From positions 1-29,585 of the forward strand of contig CALERM010000081.1 of the NCBI GenBank assembly GCA_937907715.1: a stretch of 29,585 nucleotides of DNA, in the 5' to 3' direction. Position 1 is the first letter of the stretch; every line of letters starts with the position of its first letter. The translations under genes and the position numbers were made by a program. Below, in pieces: positions 15,668 through 23,923 of this stretch. The notes under the pieces were generated by a model. It worked only from the letters and a program-made list of their open reading frames with translations. It made no database searches and was not told the DNA's origin. This DNA is from an uncultured Clostridia bacterium (lineage in GTDB: Bacteria; Bacillota; Clostridia; Oscillospirales; Oscillospiraceae).

Positions 15668-16252
15668 TCAAAGCGCGGCGGCAAGCGCCTGTGCCTGCGT
15701 GCAGGCTTTTTGCAGGGAGCTTTCAGCGTCGAAGCCCGCCACATTCATGCCGTCGGCGGCGACGCAGTGGTAGCGGTCGAAGCCAAAGAACGTGTGAAGC
15801 GCGTCCAGATACCGGCTTCCCATCTCGAGCGGGTCTTCCGTATAGAACCCGCCGCGTGTCGTGAGAAACACCAGATCGGTGCCGCGGCACAACCCAACGA
15901 GTCCCTCTTCATTTGCTCCAAAGGTGATGCCGTCTACGCTCACCTGCTCGATGTAAATTTTCAGCAGCGCCGGAAACGCCAGATCCCAGAACGGCGCGGC
16001 AATCACGACAATGTCCGCCTGCGCAAACTGCCTGGCATACCGGAAGCGCGGGTGGGAGTAATCGTTTCTCTCCAGAAGCCGCTGCCGCTGGTCAAAATAG
16101 TCTCCTGTGAGCGGCGCGAGGTTTTCTTCCGTCAGCACAAGCCGCTCGACCGCGCAGTCCGCCGGTGCAGCCTGCATAAACGCTTCCATCAGACGCTTTG
16201 TCTGTGACTGCTCTTTTCGGATGCAGCAGTCAATCAGAAGAAGCTTTCTCAT
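15668..16252 (-). CDS. FMN-dependent NADH-azoreductase-like flavoprotein
   Basis: Protein of 194 aa with the Flavodoxin_2 fold. The strand pattern is KLLLIDCCIRKEQSQT (phosphate-binding loop), then APFWDLAFPALLKIYIEQVSVDGITF, which matches the AzoR region of PMYN...LKNYFD. TTRGGFY matches the AzoR TSRGG loop. Relatives reduce quinones and azo compounds with NAD(P)H by two-electron transfer. Its start overlaps the nucleoside phosphorylase stop by 4 bases (ATGA), so it is the second gene of a two-gene operon. The link with nucleoside metabolism is not obvious. Confidence 0.88.
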   Translation of the reverse strand: MRKLLLIDCCIRKEQSQTKRLMEAFMQAAPADCAVERLVLTEENLAPLTGDYFDQRQRLLERNDYSHPRFRYARQFAQADIVVIAAPFWDLAFPALLKIYIEQVSVDGITFGANEEGLVGLCRGTDLVFLTTRGGFYTEDPLEMGSRYLDALHTFFGFDRYHCVAADGMNVAGFDAESSLQKACTQAQALAAAL

Positions 16253-16992
16253 GCCCGCTCCCCCTTTTCCAGAAGCGAAAACGCCTCCAGCGCCGTTAAA
16301 ATCTCCAGACGCTCGCCCCTTGCCGTAGCGCTCTCGCCGCCTGCGTAGTCTCCGATGGCGTCGGCAGTATCCTCGCCGTAAAGAACGACGTTATTGAGAA
16401 TCGACGCGGTCTTCATGCCGCGAAGCCTGCCGATGGTGAAAAGCGCCGCCGTCTCCATATCCGCGCCCAGAACGCCCTTGCCGGACCAGTACGCGCTTTC
16501 TTTTTCGTTTTCCTCATGGTAGAAGCTCTCGTGACTGTGGCAGATGCCCTCGTGCGTCACCGCGCCGACACGTTTTGCCGCCTCCTTGCAGCAGCCATAC
16601 AGCGCAAAGTCTGCCACCGCCGGGAAGATCGCTGGCACATATGCCTTCGACGCGCCGTCGTCGCGCACCGCGCCGGAGACCAGAATCAGCTCGCCCAGCC
16701 CAATCCCCTTTTGCAGCGCGCCGCACGAGCCGATGCGGATTGCCGCGCTGACGCCGATGTTGTGAAGCTCCTCGACCGCGATGCCTGCCGAGCTTCCGCC
16801 GATGCCGGTCGACAGCGCCAGCACGTCTACCCCCTTATATCTGCCGCGCAGACTGCGGAACTCGCGGTTATACGCCAGCTCCTGCACGTCCGTAAGCTCC
16901 TTTGCAATGCGGTCGAGCCGCGCCGGATCGCCGGGGAGAATGGCATAGCGGATGCCGAGCGTCTCGTCGAGACAAATGTGCGCCTGTTTCAT
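16249..16992 (-). CDS. Nucleoside phosphorylase (PNP/uridine phosphorylase family)
   Basis: Protein of 247 aa of the hexameric NP-I class. Motifs in order: PGDPARLDRIA (phosphate loop, about residues 19-29), LSTGIGGSSAGIAVEEL, RIGSCG, and GADMETAALF, which carries the ribose-binding Met-Glu. HSHESFYHEE in the middle resembles the SDSFY segment of uridine phosphorylases. It would split a nucleoside with phosphate to base and ribose-1-phosphate in the cytoplasm. Uridine or a purine nucleoside are both possible. It complements the hydrolytic enzymes encoded just upstream on the other strand. AAAGGAAG precedes the ATG. Confidence 0.9.
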   Translation of the reverse strand: MKQAHICLDETLGIRYAILPGDPARLDRIAKELTDVQELAYNREFRSLRGRYKGVDVLALSTGIGGSSAGIAVEELHNIGVSAAIRIGSCGALQKGIGLGELILVSGAVRDDGASKAYVPAIFPAVADFALYGCCKEAAKRVGAVTHEGICHSHESFYHEENEKESAYWSGKGVLGADMETAALFTIGRLRGMKTASILNNVVLYGEDTADAIGDYAGGESATARGERLEILTALEAFSLLEKGERA

Positions 16993-17032
16993 AAAGCGTC
17001 TTCCTTTCGTTGCGCCGCGCGCGTTTTTCTTT

Positions 17033-17061
17033 ATTTTACAGGATTTCGCGGGGAAAGTAAA
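17033..17061 (-). promoter_or_regulatory. Promoter for nucleoside phosphorylase/azoreductase operon
   Basis: On the minus strand, TTTACT (17056-17061), a 17-bp spacer and TAAAAT (17033-17038), preceded directly by TG. The start is near 17026. The -35 touches the terminator of the gene behind it. Confidence 0.65.
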
Positions 17062-17063
17062 TT

Positions 17064-17089
17064 CCCCCGGCAGAGAAATCTGCCGGGGG
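17064..17089 (-). terminator. Intrinsic terminator of the hflKC-LURP operon
   Basis: An 11-bp stem CCCCCGGCAGA/TCTGCCGGGGG with a 4-base loop, 14 bases after the LURP-one gene stop. The following T-run (AATTTA) is poor, so some read-through into the phosphorylase gene is possible. Confidence 0.75.
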
Positions 17090-17103
17090 CTGTGATGTAT
17101 GGG

Positions 17104-17568
17104 TTACTTGTGCCGCTCTGCCTCCACGTCGATGGCAAGCACGACGCACAGCGCAGTCAGCTCGTCCTTTGGGTTTTCGATTTCCAGCCGGTAGCGGTCG
17201 TGGAATGCCGGAAACGCCTTTTCAATCGTCGCCACGGTTCTTCCCGCCTGCACGATGGAAAAATCCAGATTCCAGAAGCTTCCCGAGACGTCCCAACCGA
17301 GCTGGTCGATGGAATACTGCTGCGTGAAGAACGAAAACTGCCGGTCGAGCCGCACGCTTCCGCCGGGAAGCGCCAGCTCATACGCGCACGGAATCGAGAA
17401 CGGAATATGCTGCACGAAGCAGACCTCGCGCCCCTGCATGTCGACCACGACGAGCTTGCGCCCGAACTGGAACAGTTCGCGCTCGACCTGATATTTGACG
17501 TTTCCGTCTTCGTCCCAGATATCAAAATGGTCGAGTGAGAACAGCTCCTCCTGCAGATAAAGCGTCAT
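17104..17568 (-). CDS. LURP-one-related (tubby-like fold) protein
   Basis: Protein of 154 aa resembling the YxjI/LURP-one-related family: LYLQEELFSLDHFDIWDEDGNVKY near the N-terminus, FGRKLVVVDMQGREVCFVQ and KAFPAFHDRYRLEIENPKDE near the end. The fold is a beta barrel around a central helix, related to tubby and scramblase proteins that may bind lipids; the bacterial function is unknown. An upstream GTG (17583) is possible, but the ATG at 17568 overlaps the hflC stop as ATGA and has GGGGGA upstream. Being the last, coupled gene of an hflK-hflC operon suggests a membrane-linked role. Confidence 0.83.
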   Translation of the reverse strand: MTLYLQEELFSLDHFDIWDEDGNVKYQVERELFQFGRKLVVVDMQGREVCFVQHIPFSIPCAYELALPGGSVRLDRQFSFFTQQYSIDQLGWDVSGSFWNLDFSIVQAGRTVATIEKAFPAFHDRYRLEIENPKDELTALCVVLAIDVEAERHK

Positions 17569-18452
17569 TGCGCCGTCCCCCACTGTCCGCTGAAAATCTG
17601 CGCAATCGGAGAATCGGACGAGAGCACCAGCGTCTTGTTGCCGCCCGTGAGCGAGCTTCGCGCCATATCGAGCGCGCGCATGAACTCATAGAAGTCCGCT
17701 TCCTCCTGCGTGTCATACGCCTGCGACAAGATGCGCATGTACTCCGCCTCGCCCTCGGCTTTGATCCGCTCTGCCTGCGCCTTTGCCTCAGATACGGTAA
17801 TCTCAACGGACTTGTCCGCCTCGCTGCGGATCTGCTTTGCCTGGGCGTCGCCCTCTGCGGCATACGACGCGGCGATGTTGCCGCGCTCGGAGATCATGCG
17901 CTCATAGACCGCCGCCTTGTTTTCATCGGGCAGGTCGATGCGCTTGGTTTCGATGGCAAGGACCGTGAGTCCGTAGTCGTCAAAGTTCTGCTCGAAGTTT
18001 TCCATGATCGCCGCCGCCAGCTCACCGTCGCGCCCGGAAATGACCGCCTCCTGCTTCATGGAGCTGATGACGGTTTTGAGGCTGTTGTAGACCACCGCGT
18101 TGATGCGGCTTTCGGCGTTAGCGACGCTTCCGGAGAGGGTCTGGATGAATTTGAGCGGGTCCGTGATCTTCCAGAGAACAAAGCTGTCTGCCACCATCGA
18201 CTTTTTATCGGACGTAATGACGTCGCTTGCCGCCAGGTCATAGAGCATCTCTGTCTTGGGAAGCGTGCTTGCCGACTGGACAAAGGGCGTCTTGAACGAC
18301 AGCCCGGGCTGGTCGATGATTTTCACAACCGCGCCAAACTGCTTGATGATCGTATACTCATCCGGCTGCGTCACGACAAGGCTCCCCGCCAGAATGACCA
18401 GCAGCGCCAGCACCAGAACAACCGGAACGATAATTTTGACTGTCTTTTTCAA
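17565..18452 (-). CDS. hflC: HflC-like SPFH membrane protein
   Basis: Protein of 295 aa with an N-terminal membrane anchor (residues 6-27), then an SPFH/band-7 domain: QPDEYTIIKQFGAVVKIIDQPGLSFKTPF, KSMVADSFVLWKITDPLKF, ESRINAVVYNSLK. A long charged coiled-coil follows (EGDAQAKQIRSEADKSVEITVSEAKAQAERIKAEGEAEYMRI), then a short C-terminal tail. In E. coli HflC pairs with HflK in a cage around the FtsH protease and modulates its proteolysis. Start and stop each overlap a neighbour by 4 bases. HflKC is patchily present in Firmicutes. Confidence 0.93.
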   Translation of the reverse strand: MKKTVKIIVPVVLVLALLVILAGSLVVTQPDEYTIIKQFGAVVKIIDQPGLSFKTPFVQSASTLPKTEMLYDLAASDVITSDKKSMVADSFVLWKITDPLKFIQTLSGSVANAESRINAVVYNSLKTVISSMKQEAVISGRDGELAAAIMENFEQNFDDYGLTVLAIETKRIDLPDENKAAVYERMISERGNIAASYAAEGDAQAKQIRSEADKSVEITVSEAKAQAERIKAEGEAEYMRILSQAYDTQEEADFYEFMRALDMARSSLTGGNKTLVLSSDSPIAQIFSGQWGTAQ

Positions 18453-19462
18453 TTCGACGCACCTCCTTCCGCCGTGCCTGCGTTTACGGTTGCAAACTGC
18501 TCAAGCGGCAGCGCCGTCTGCACGCCAGTCTGCTCGTCTACGACGTAGAGCTTCACCTCGGGCAGAATTTCCTCCATCGCCTCATAGAACAGCCGCTGCT
18601 TGGTGATGAGCGGATAGTTCTGATACTCGGCAAACAGCTCCGTAAAGCGCGCCGCCTGACCTTCCGCTTCGTTGATCTTGCTCTGGCGATACGCCTCCGC
18701 CTGCTTGATGATCTGGTCTGCATCGGCGCTCGCCGCGGGCGTTACCTCGTTGGCATATTTTTTCGCGTTGTTGACCGCCGTATCCGCCGACTGCTTCGCG
18801 GTTTCCACAGCGGTGAACGCCTGCTGCACCTCGAGCGTGGGCGGCTCGGCGTCCTGAATGGTCAGATTCGTCAGCTGGATGCCGAGGTCCTCCTGCTCGA
18901 GCCGGTTCATAACCTTCTGCTTGATCTCGGACTGAATTTCACTCTTGCCGGTGGTAATGACGCTGTCGACGTTGTAAAGCCCGATGGTGTCGCGGATATA
19001 GCTCTGACAGAGCATTTTGAGAATCCCGACCGGGTCGCTGGAATTGTAGAGATACTTGACCGGGTCCGTCACACGGTACTCGACATAAAAATCGACATTC
19101 ACGAAGTTATAGTCATACGTGATCATCAGCGACTCCTCGTCCACCGACTCGTTGCTTCCCGTGCGATAGCCAAGCGGAAAGCCCTGAATGGACTTCGAGA
19201 CCAGCTGTACCCGCTGCACCAGCGGAATTTTCATCTGCAGGCCCGAGGCGGAAACCGTTGCAGGCTTGCCGAAGGTGGTCAGAACCGCGTACTGGTCCTC
19301 CTTGAGCGTATAAAAGGAATCCATCGCCAGCCCTGCTGCAAGCAGGACCACCGGAATCAGCCACAGCAGCTTCCACATGCCGCGCCTTTTGGGTTTCCGG
19401 GGCTTCGGCTGCTCGTCGCCGGCGTCCGCGCCGGGGTAATAGGAATTGTCGTTGTATTCCAT
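18449..19462 (-). CDS. hflK: HflK-like SPFH membrane protein
   Basis: Protein of 337 aa. A short cytoplasmic, Pro/Lys/Arg-rich N-terminus (PKPRKPKRRG) precedes one membrane span at about residues 29-47. The SPFH domain follows (LKEDQYAVLTTFGKPATV, GLQMKIPLVQRVQLVSK, YDYNFVNVDFYVEYRVTDPVKYLY), then the HflK-type coiled coil (EQEDLGIQLTNLTIQDAEPP, VNNAKKYANEVTPAASADAD, AEAYRQSKINEAEGQAARF). It is the partner of the next gene. AAAGGAGA precedes the ATG. A possible -10 (TAAAAT, 19523-19528, minus strand) lacks a clear -35. Confidence 0.93.
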   Translation of the reverse strand: MEYNDNSYYPGADAGDEQPKPRKPKRRGMWKLLWLIPVVLLAAGLAMDSFYTLKEDQYAVLTTFGKPATVSASGLQMKIPLVQRVQLVSKSIQGFPLGYRTGSNESVDEESLMITYDYNFVNVDFYVEYRVTDPVKYLYNSSDPVGILKMLCQSYIRDTIGLYNVDSVITTGKSEIQSEIKQKVMNRLEQEDLGIQLTNLTIQDAEPPTLEVQQAFTAVETAKQSADTAVNNAKKYANEVTPAASADADQIIKQAEAYRQSKINEAEGQAARFTELFAEYQNYPLITKQRLFYEAMEEILPEVKLYVVDEQTGVQTALPLEQFATVNAGTAEGGASN

Positions 19463-19572
19463 CTCGTTCTCCTTTCGGTTTTGGGGGTTGGACGATGCTC
19501 GTCGGCTTTTTGTTCCCGTTTCATTTTAGCAGACGCAGGCGCACTTCGGTAGTGGCATTGCGGGAAAATTTG

Positions 19573-19581
19573 TGGTATACT
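19573..19581 (+). promoter_or_regulatory. Extended -10 promoter for the DUF4317 gene
   Basis: TGG-TATACT (19573-19581) is an extended -10. A weak GTGGCA (19552-19557) sits 18 bp upstream. The start would be near 19588, 31 nt before the ATG. Confidence 0.55.
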
Positions 19582-19618
19582 CATCTCACGCATTTTGAAA
19601 CGAAGGAAGTTTTTGAGT

Positions 19619-20749
19619 ATGACATCCAAAGAAATCGGCGAGCTGCGGCGAAGACTTCGCCCGGATCGCACCAATATGACCGCCGTGCGCGGCTTTTACA
19701 TCTCTTCCGGCGGCGAGGTTCTGTCCTCCTTCCGCCAGTCGGTCGCACTCATGAGCCAGGAGGACAAGGAGAGCTTCCTTGCCATCTTCCGCCGCGTGCT
19801 GTCCGGCACACAGGACAAAAACCTGATTGACCTCAGCTTCAGAACCAGTCAGGTCGCAGATTCCGACGAGCACCGCCTTCTCATGGCGCTGCGCGACTCG
19901 GGTCTTGACGACGAGGCTGCGCTCGAAACGTTCTGTCAGACCGTCACGGGTGCGCTCCAATCGGAGGACCACTATCTGATTTTGCTGGCGCACGAGCGCT
20001 ACGACGTGCCCTTCAAGGCAAAAGACGGCGCGAAGCTGGACGATTCCAGCGAGGTCTTCTCCTACGTCCTGTGCGCCATCTGCCCGGTCAAGCCCGGCAA
20101 GGCGGCGCTGCGGTACATCGCGGACGAGAAGGAATTTCACAATCAGGGCGGCGCTTACACCGTGGGCGCGCCGGAGCTGGGCTTTCTGTTCCCGGCGTTC
20201 GACGGCAGACGGACGAATCTTTATAACTGCCTGTATTATTCCCATAGCCTTGAAAACAATCACCCGGAGCTGGTGCAGGCGCTATTTAAGCTGGACCCGC
20301 CCGAGCCTGCGAACGCACAAAAAGAGTCGTTCGGCGAACTGCTCAGCCAGTCTCTGGAGGACGCATGCAGCCTGCCGCTGGTGCAGAAGGTCCACGAGCA
20401 GCTGCGCCAGAATATCGAAGCGCACAAGGAATTAAAATCCGACGAGCCGCTTGTCGTGAGCCGGCAGGAGGTTTCCGAGGTGCTCTCCGGCTGCGGCGTA
20501 GAGGAAGCGAAGCTTGCAAAATTCAACGTCGAGTTTGACCAGCACTTCGGCGCCGATGCGGCGCTCAGCCCTGCGAACCTGATTGACGCAAAGAAGTTCC
20601 AGCTCAAAACGCCGGACGTGACCATTCAGGTCAACCCCGAGCGCACTGACCTTGTCCAGACGCGCGTCATCGGCGGGGTCAAGTATCTTCTCATCTGCGC
20701 CGACGACGGCGTAGAGGTCAACGGCATCCAGGTTGATCTGGATGAATGA
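19619..20749 (+). CDS. DUF4317 family protein
   Basis: Protein of 376 aa matching a conserved Clostridia family of unknown function. The start is MTSKEIGELRRRLRPDRTN; later stretches include GGEVLSSFRQSVALMSQEDKE, LLAHERYDVPFK, FHNQGGAYTVGAPELGFLFP and YYSHSLENNHPELV. No signal peptide or membrane segment is seen, so it is probably cytoplasmic. The C-terminal half contains an acidic helical region and ends in VEVNGIQVDLDE. An upstream ATG in frame (19595) exists, but the ATG at 19619 fits the family start and the AAGGAAG site 9 bases before it. It is monocistronic. The function cannot be assigned. Confidence 0.87.
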   Translation: MTSKEIGELRRRLRPDRTNMTAVRGFYISSGGEVLSSFRQSVALMSQEDKESFLAIFRRVLSGTQDKNLIDLSFRTSQVADSDEHRLLMALRDSGLDDEAALETFCQTVTGALQSEDHYLILLAHERYDVPFKAKDGAKLDDSSEVFSYVLCAICPVKPGKAALRYIADEKEFHNQGGAYTVGAPELGFLFPAFDGRRTNLYNCLYYSHSLENNHPELVQALFKLDPPEPANAQKESFGELLSQSLEDACSLPLVQKVHEQLRQNIEAHKELKSDEPLVVSRQEVSEVLSGCGVEEAKLAKFNVEFDQHFGADAALSPANLIDAKKFQLKTPDVTIQVNPERTDLVQTRVIGGVKYLLICADDGVEVNGIQVDLDE

Positions 20750-20760
20750 GCGCCGCGCAT

Positions 20761-20799
20761 AAAAACCAGCACCTTCTTTTTGAAGGTGCTGGTTTTTTT
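20761..20799. terminator. Bidirectional intrinsic terminator between DUF4317 and ABC ATPase genes
   Basis: Core stem CCAGCACCTTC/GAAGGTGCTGG (20766-20776 with 20782-20792), extended by A-T pairs on both sides, with a T5 loop and flanking A5 and T7 runs. It serves both convergent units. Confidence 0.93.
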
Positions 20800-21592
20800 A
20801 TGAAAGTAAAACGGCATCGGTCTCTTCCTGCTGCCCTGCCAGCGCGGCAAAGCGGTCGAGAAGATCCTTCTTCGTCAGCTTCTTCTTTTCCTCTCCCGAA
20901 ATGTCGAGGATGATATGTCCCTCGTTCATCATGATCAGCCGGTTTCCGTGGGTAATGGCGTCTTTCATATTGTGGGTAATCATAAGCGCCGTCAGACCGT
21001 TTTCCTCGACGATCTGATCGGACAGCTCCAGAACCTTCGCCGCCGTCGCCGGGTCGAGCGCCGCGGTGTGCTCATCCAGAAGCAGCAGCTTCGGCTTCTG
21101 CAGCGACGCCATCAGAAGCGTCAGCGCCTGCCGCTGACCGCCGGACAGAAGCCCGACCTTGTCGGTCATGCGCTTTTCAAGCCCCAGCCCCAGCGCGTGC
21201 AGCCGGTCATAGTAGTCCTCGCGCTCCTGTTTCGTCACGCCCCATTTGAGCGTGCGCTTTTTGCCGCGCCGCAGCGCCAGCGCCAGATTTTCCTCGATCT
21301 GCATGTTGGGCGCGGTGCCGAGCATCGGGTCCTGGAACACACGACCGATGAACGCTGCGCGCTTGTACTCCGGCAGCGCCGTCACGTCCACCCCGTCAAT
21401 GAGGATATGTCCCTCGTCGACCGGCCAGACGCCCGCAATGGCGTTCAGGAGCGTCGATTTGCCCGCGCCGTTGCCGCCGATGACGGTGACAAAATCGCCG
21501 TCATTGAGGCTCAGACTCAGATTCTGCAGCGCCTTCTTGGCGTGAACCGTGCCGGGATGGAACGTTTTCGAAATCGACTGTAATTCAAGCAT
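20798..21592 (-). CDS. ABC transporter ATP-binding protein (TrpZ-type, COG1101)
   Basis: Protein of 264 aa with all ABC motifs: Walker A GGNGAGKST, Q-loop FQDPMLGTAPNM, signature LLSGGQRQALTL, Walker B KLLLLDEHTAALDP and switch His in ALMITHNMKDA. It belongs to the ATPase type that accompanies ABC_sub_bind lipoproteins, as in streptococcal TrpXYZ. The frame opens further upstream inside the permease gene, but the ATG at 21592 has an AAAGGAGG site and starts at the family N-terminus. It overlaps the permease stop by 8 bases and is the last gene of the transporter operon. Confidence 0.93.
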   Translation of the reverse strand: MLELQSISKTFHPGTVHAKKALQNLSLSLNDGDFVTVIGGNGAGKSTLLNAIAGVWPVDEGHILIDGVDVTALPEYKRAAFIGRVFQDPMLGTAPNMQIEENLALALRRGKKRTLKWGVTKQEREDYYDRLHALGLGLEKRMTDKVGLLSGGQRQALTLLMASLQKPKLLLLDEHTAALDPATAAKVLELSDQIVEENGLTALMITHNMKDAITHGNRLIMMNEGHIILDISGEEKKKLTKKDLLDRFAALAGQQEETDAVLLS

Positions 21593-22562
21593 GGCGGCTG
21601 CCTCCTTTCGCGCTTCTTGCAAACGAGCTTCTTCTCTGCTCGCGCAGATACGGAACGGCGAGGAAAATTGCGACAATCAGCGCCGTGAAGAGCTTGAGGT
21701 CGTTCGGGTCAAGCTTGAGCCAGAGAATCAGGACCATGACCGCATAGTAAACCACGCCGCCGAAGACGACGAAAAGAAGACGCACGGCGAAGTTACAGCC
21801 CTTGCGGAAAATCGCGTCGCACAGCACCTCGCCGATGATGATGGCAGCCAGACCGATGACGATTGCACCTCTGCCCATCGACACGTCCGCCGTGCCCTGG
21901 AACTGGGTCATAAGACCGCCTGCCAGTGCAACCAGACCGTTCGAGAGCGCCAGCCCCAGCAGCTTCATGTTGCTGACGTTGATGCCCTGCGCGCGGCTCA
22001 TGGAGGGGTTTGCGCCCGTGGCGCGCATAGCGCTGCCCTGCTCGGTGCCGAAGTACCAGTACAAAAGCGCAACCAGCGCCGCCGAGAGAAGCAGACCCGC
22101 AATCAGCGCCTGCGGCACGTAAAGAGACGACATCAGAAAGCCCTTGCCGTTCGTCTCCCAGAACATGCCGAAGTTTTTGATGCTCGCCGTCTGGTTCGCC
22201 TTACCCATGATGCGAAGGTTAATGGAGTACAGCGCAAACTGCGTCAGAATACCGGCAAGAATTGCCGGTATGCCGAACTTTGTGTGAAGAAGACCTGTGC
22301 AAAGACCGGTCAGAATGCCGACCAGCACGGCAAGCAGCAGCGCCGCCCAGGCGGGAAGCCCCTGCAGAAGCAGCATGACCGTGACTGCACCGCCGGTGGC
22401 AAACGAGCCGTCGACCGTCAGGTCGGAGACATTGAGAAGCCGGAACGTAATGTAGACGCCCAGAGCCATAATGCCCCAGATAATGCCCTGCGCAGCGGCA
22501 GCGGGCATGCGGGAGAAGAGGTTCGGTATGCTCAGCGAGGACAGATAGGTCAGAAGCTCCAT
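21585..22562 (-). CDS. ABC transporter permease (TrpY-type, COG4120)
   Basis: Protein of 325 aa with about 8-9 hydrophobic segments of the BPD_transp_2 fold. Family stretches include GIIWGIMALGVYITFRLLNVSDLTVDGSF near the N-terminus, KFGIPAILAGILTQFALYSINLRIMGKAN, and AMRATGANPSMSRAQGINVSNMKLLGLALSNGLVALAGG, the coupling-loop region. It is found with a COG2984 binding protein and COG1101 ATPase, as here. AAAGGAGA precedes the ATG, 32 bases after the binding-protein stop. Confidence 0.92.
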   Translation of the reverse strand: MELLTYLSSLSIPNLFSRMPAAAAQGIIWGIMALGVYITFRLLNVSDLTVDGSFATGGAVTVMLLLQGLPAWAALLLAVLVGILTGLCTGLLHTKFGIPAILAGILTQFALYSINLRIMGKANQTASIKNFGMFWETNGKGFLMSSLYVPQALIAGLLLSAALVALLYWYFGTEQGSAMRATGANPSMSRAQGINVSNMKLLGLALSNGLVALAGGLMTQFQGTADVSMGRGAIVIGLAAIIIGEVLCDAIFRKGCNFAVRLLFVVFGGVVYYAVMVLILWLKLDPNDLKLFTALIVAIFLAVPYLREQRRSSFARSAKGGSRHA

Positions 22563-22594
22563 GGGGGCTTATCTCCTTTCAGTGTTGTTCCGGA

Positions 22595-23653
22595 TCAGCC
22601 GATTGCGACATAGTCGGCAGGAACGGTGATGCCAAGCGCTTCGCAGCGGGCGGCGTCGTATTTCTTGACGGGGTTCTGGTAGTATTCAATCGGCATTTCG
22701 GAGACGTTTGCCTCGCCGGTCAGAATTTTCGCAGCCATCGCGCCGGTGGTTTTGCCAAGCTCATAGTAGTCGATGGAGAGCGTTGCGATGCCGCAGCCCT
22801 TGCAGATACCCTCTTCGCCAGCGACGATGGGGACGCCGGCAGGCTCTGCGACGTTGTTGATTGCCTCGGTGCAGGAAGCGGCGGTGTTGTCGGTCGGGAT
22901 GTAGAGCGCGTCATTTTCGGCGCAGGCGGTCTGCGTGACGGTCGCAACATCGTTGGAGTCTGCAAACGTGTAGACCGTGACGTTGACGCCCTTTGCTTCC
23001 AGCGCAGCCTTCACGACGTCCGCCTGATAGACGGAGTTTGCCTCTGCCGAGCAGTAGAGAATGCCGACGTTCTGTGCCTCTGGCAGCAGCTCGAGCAGCA
23101 TGTCAGCCTGCTGGTCCAGCGGCGCAAGGTCCGACGTACCGGAGATGTTGCCGCCGACAGTGCCATTGAAGTCCTTGATGTCCAGCGCAACGCCGTATTC
23201 GGTAACAGCGGTGCCGAGAATCGGAATGGTCTGCGTCGCGGTGGCAGCCGCCTGCAGCGCGGGCGTTGCGTTTGCAAGAATCAGATCAACGTTGCTGGCA
23301 ACGAAGCCGGTGACAATCGTGCCGCAGGTCGGAATGTCATTGGAAGCGTTCTTGAGATCAAACGTGACCTGACCGGGCAGCGCTTCGTTGAGCGCATCCA
23401 TAAAGCCGTTGGTGGCAGCATCGAGCGCCTCATGCTGGACGAGCTGGCAGATGCCAACGACGTACTGCTTCGCATCGGCAGCGGGCTCGGCGGTTTCGGA
23501 GGCTTCTTCAGAAGAAGCTGTCTCTTCAGCGGTCGTTTCCGCAGTTGTCTCAGTAGATGCGGTTCCAGTGGTGGTTGTGGCAGTGTTGGAGGCGCAGGCA
23601 GCCAGGCTCAGGCAGAGCACCGCGCACAGCAGCAGGGCAAGCAGCTTTTTCAT
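22595..23653 (-). CDS. ABC transporter substrate-binding lipoprotein (TrpX-type, COG2984)
   Basis: Protein of 352 aa. The lipoprotein signal ends in LAAC with modified Cys20, followed by a Thr/Glu/Ser-rich linker of about 40 residues. The ABC_sub_bind domain follows (YVVGICQLVQHEALDAATNGF, LILANATPALQAAATATQTIPILGTAV, NISGTSDLAPLDQQADMLLELLP, VGILYCSAEANSVYQ). The best-known relatives are TrpX tryptophan-binding proteins of streptococci, but many members have unknown ligands. Here the aromatic leader peptide upstream suggests an amino acid such as tyrosine or phenylalanine. GGAGA precedes the ATG. It is the first structural gene of the operon. Confidence 0.92.
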   Translation of the reverse strand: MKKLLALLLCAVLCLSLAACASNTATTTTGTASTETTAETTAEETASSEEASETAEPAADAKQYVVGICQLVQHEALDAATNGFMDALNEALPGQVTFDLKNASNDIPTCGTIVTGFVASNVDLILANATPALQAAATATQTIPILGTAVTEYGVALDIKDFNGTVGGNISGTSDLAPLDQQADMLLELLPEAQNVGILYCSAEANSVYQADVVKAALEAKGVNVTVYTFADSNDVATVTQTACAENDALYIPTDNTAASCTEAINNVAEPAGVPIVAGEEGICKGCGIATLSIDYYELGKTTGAMAAKILTGEANVSEMPIEYYQNPVKKYDAARCEALGITVPADYVAIG

Positions 23654-23715
23654 AAATCATTTCTCCTTTGCATTTGGTAAGGAAGCTCAGAATCGGAAAC
23701 GCCCTGGGTTTCCTC

Positions 23716-23754
23716 AAAAATAAAAGCGGTCTGCCCGTCAGGACGAGACCGCTT
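23716..23754 (-). terminator. Leader terminator (attenuator) upstream of the TrpX-type operon
   Basis: On the minus strand, stem AAGCGGTCT/AGACCGCTT (23746-23754 with 23724-23732), a further 4-bp inner pairing and GACU-type loop, then TTTTATTTTT. It stands after the leader ORF and 70 bases before the structural gene on the same transcript, so it must be a conditional attenuator if the operon is to be expressed. The loop contains UGACGG, complementary to CCGUCA at 23795-23800 inside the leader ORF. Confidence 0.82.
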
Positions 23755-23782
23755 CGTTTACAGGTATAACTCCCAAAACGAC

Positions 23783-23878
23783 TCACGCTTCGTGTGACGG
23801 AAAAACAGGCACGGCAAAATAACGACCCGCATAAAATCGCGCCGTCGCAATATCATAATAGCTTCCGGAAAGCATCAT
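23783..23878 (-). CDS. Tyr/Phe-rich leader peptide (31 codons)
   Basis: Short ORF starting ATGATG at 23878, with a strong AAAGGAG ribosome site 7-8 bases upstream and a consensus promoter 40 bases before that. The peptide contains Tyr7, Tyr8, Phe15, Tyr16, Tyr20, Phe21 and Phe26: four Tyr and three Phe, no Trp, all read by TAT or TTT codons. A terminator follows 28 bases after the stop, then the TrpX-type lipoprotein gene. This is the layout of a ribosome-stalling attenuator. The reading frame is open further upstream, but that part lies above the promoter. Translation and control are inferred. Confidence 0.72.
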   Translation of the reverse strand: MMLSGSYYDIATARFYAGRYFAVPVFPSHEA

Positions 23879-23923
23879 TGCCGTGCTCCTTTCTGTCCTG
23901 CGGACGTTCTGGATTACTTTTGC

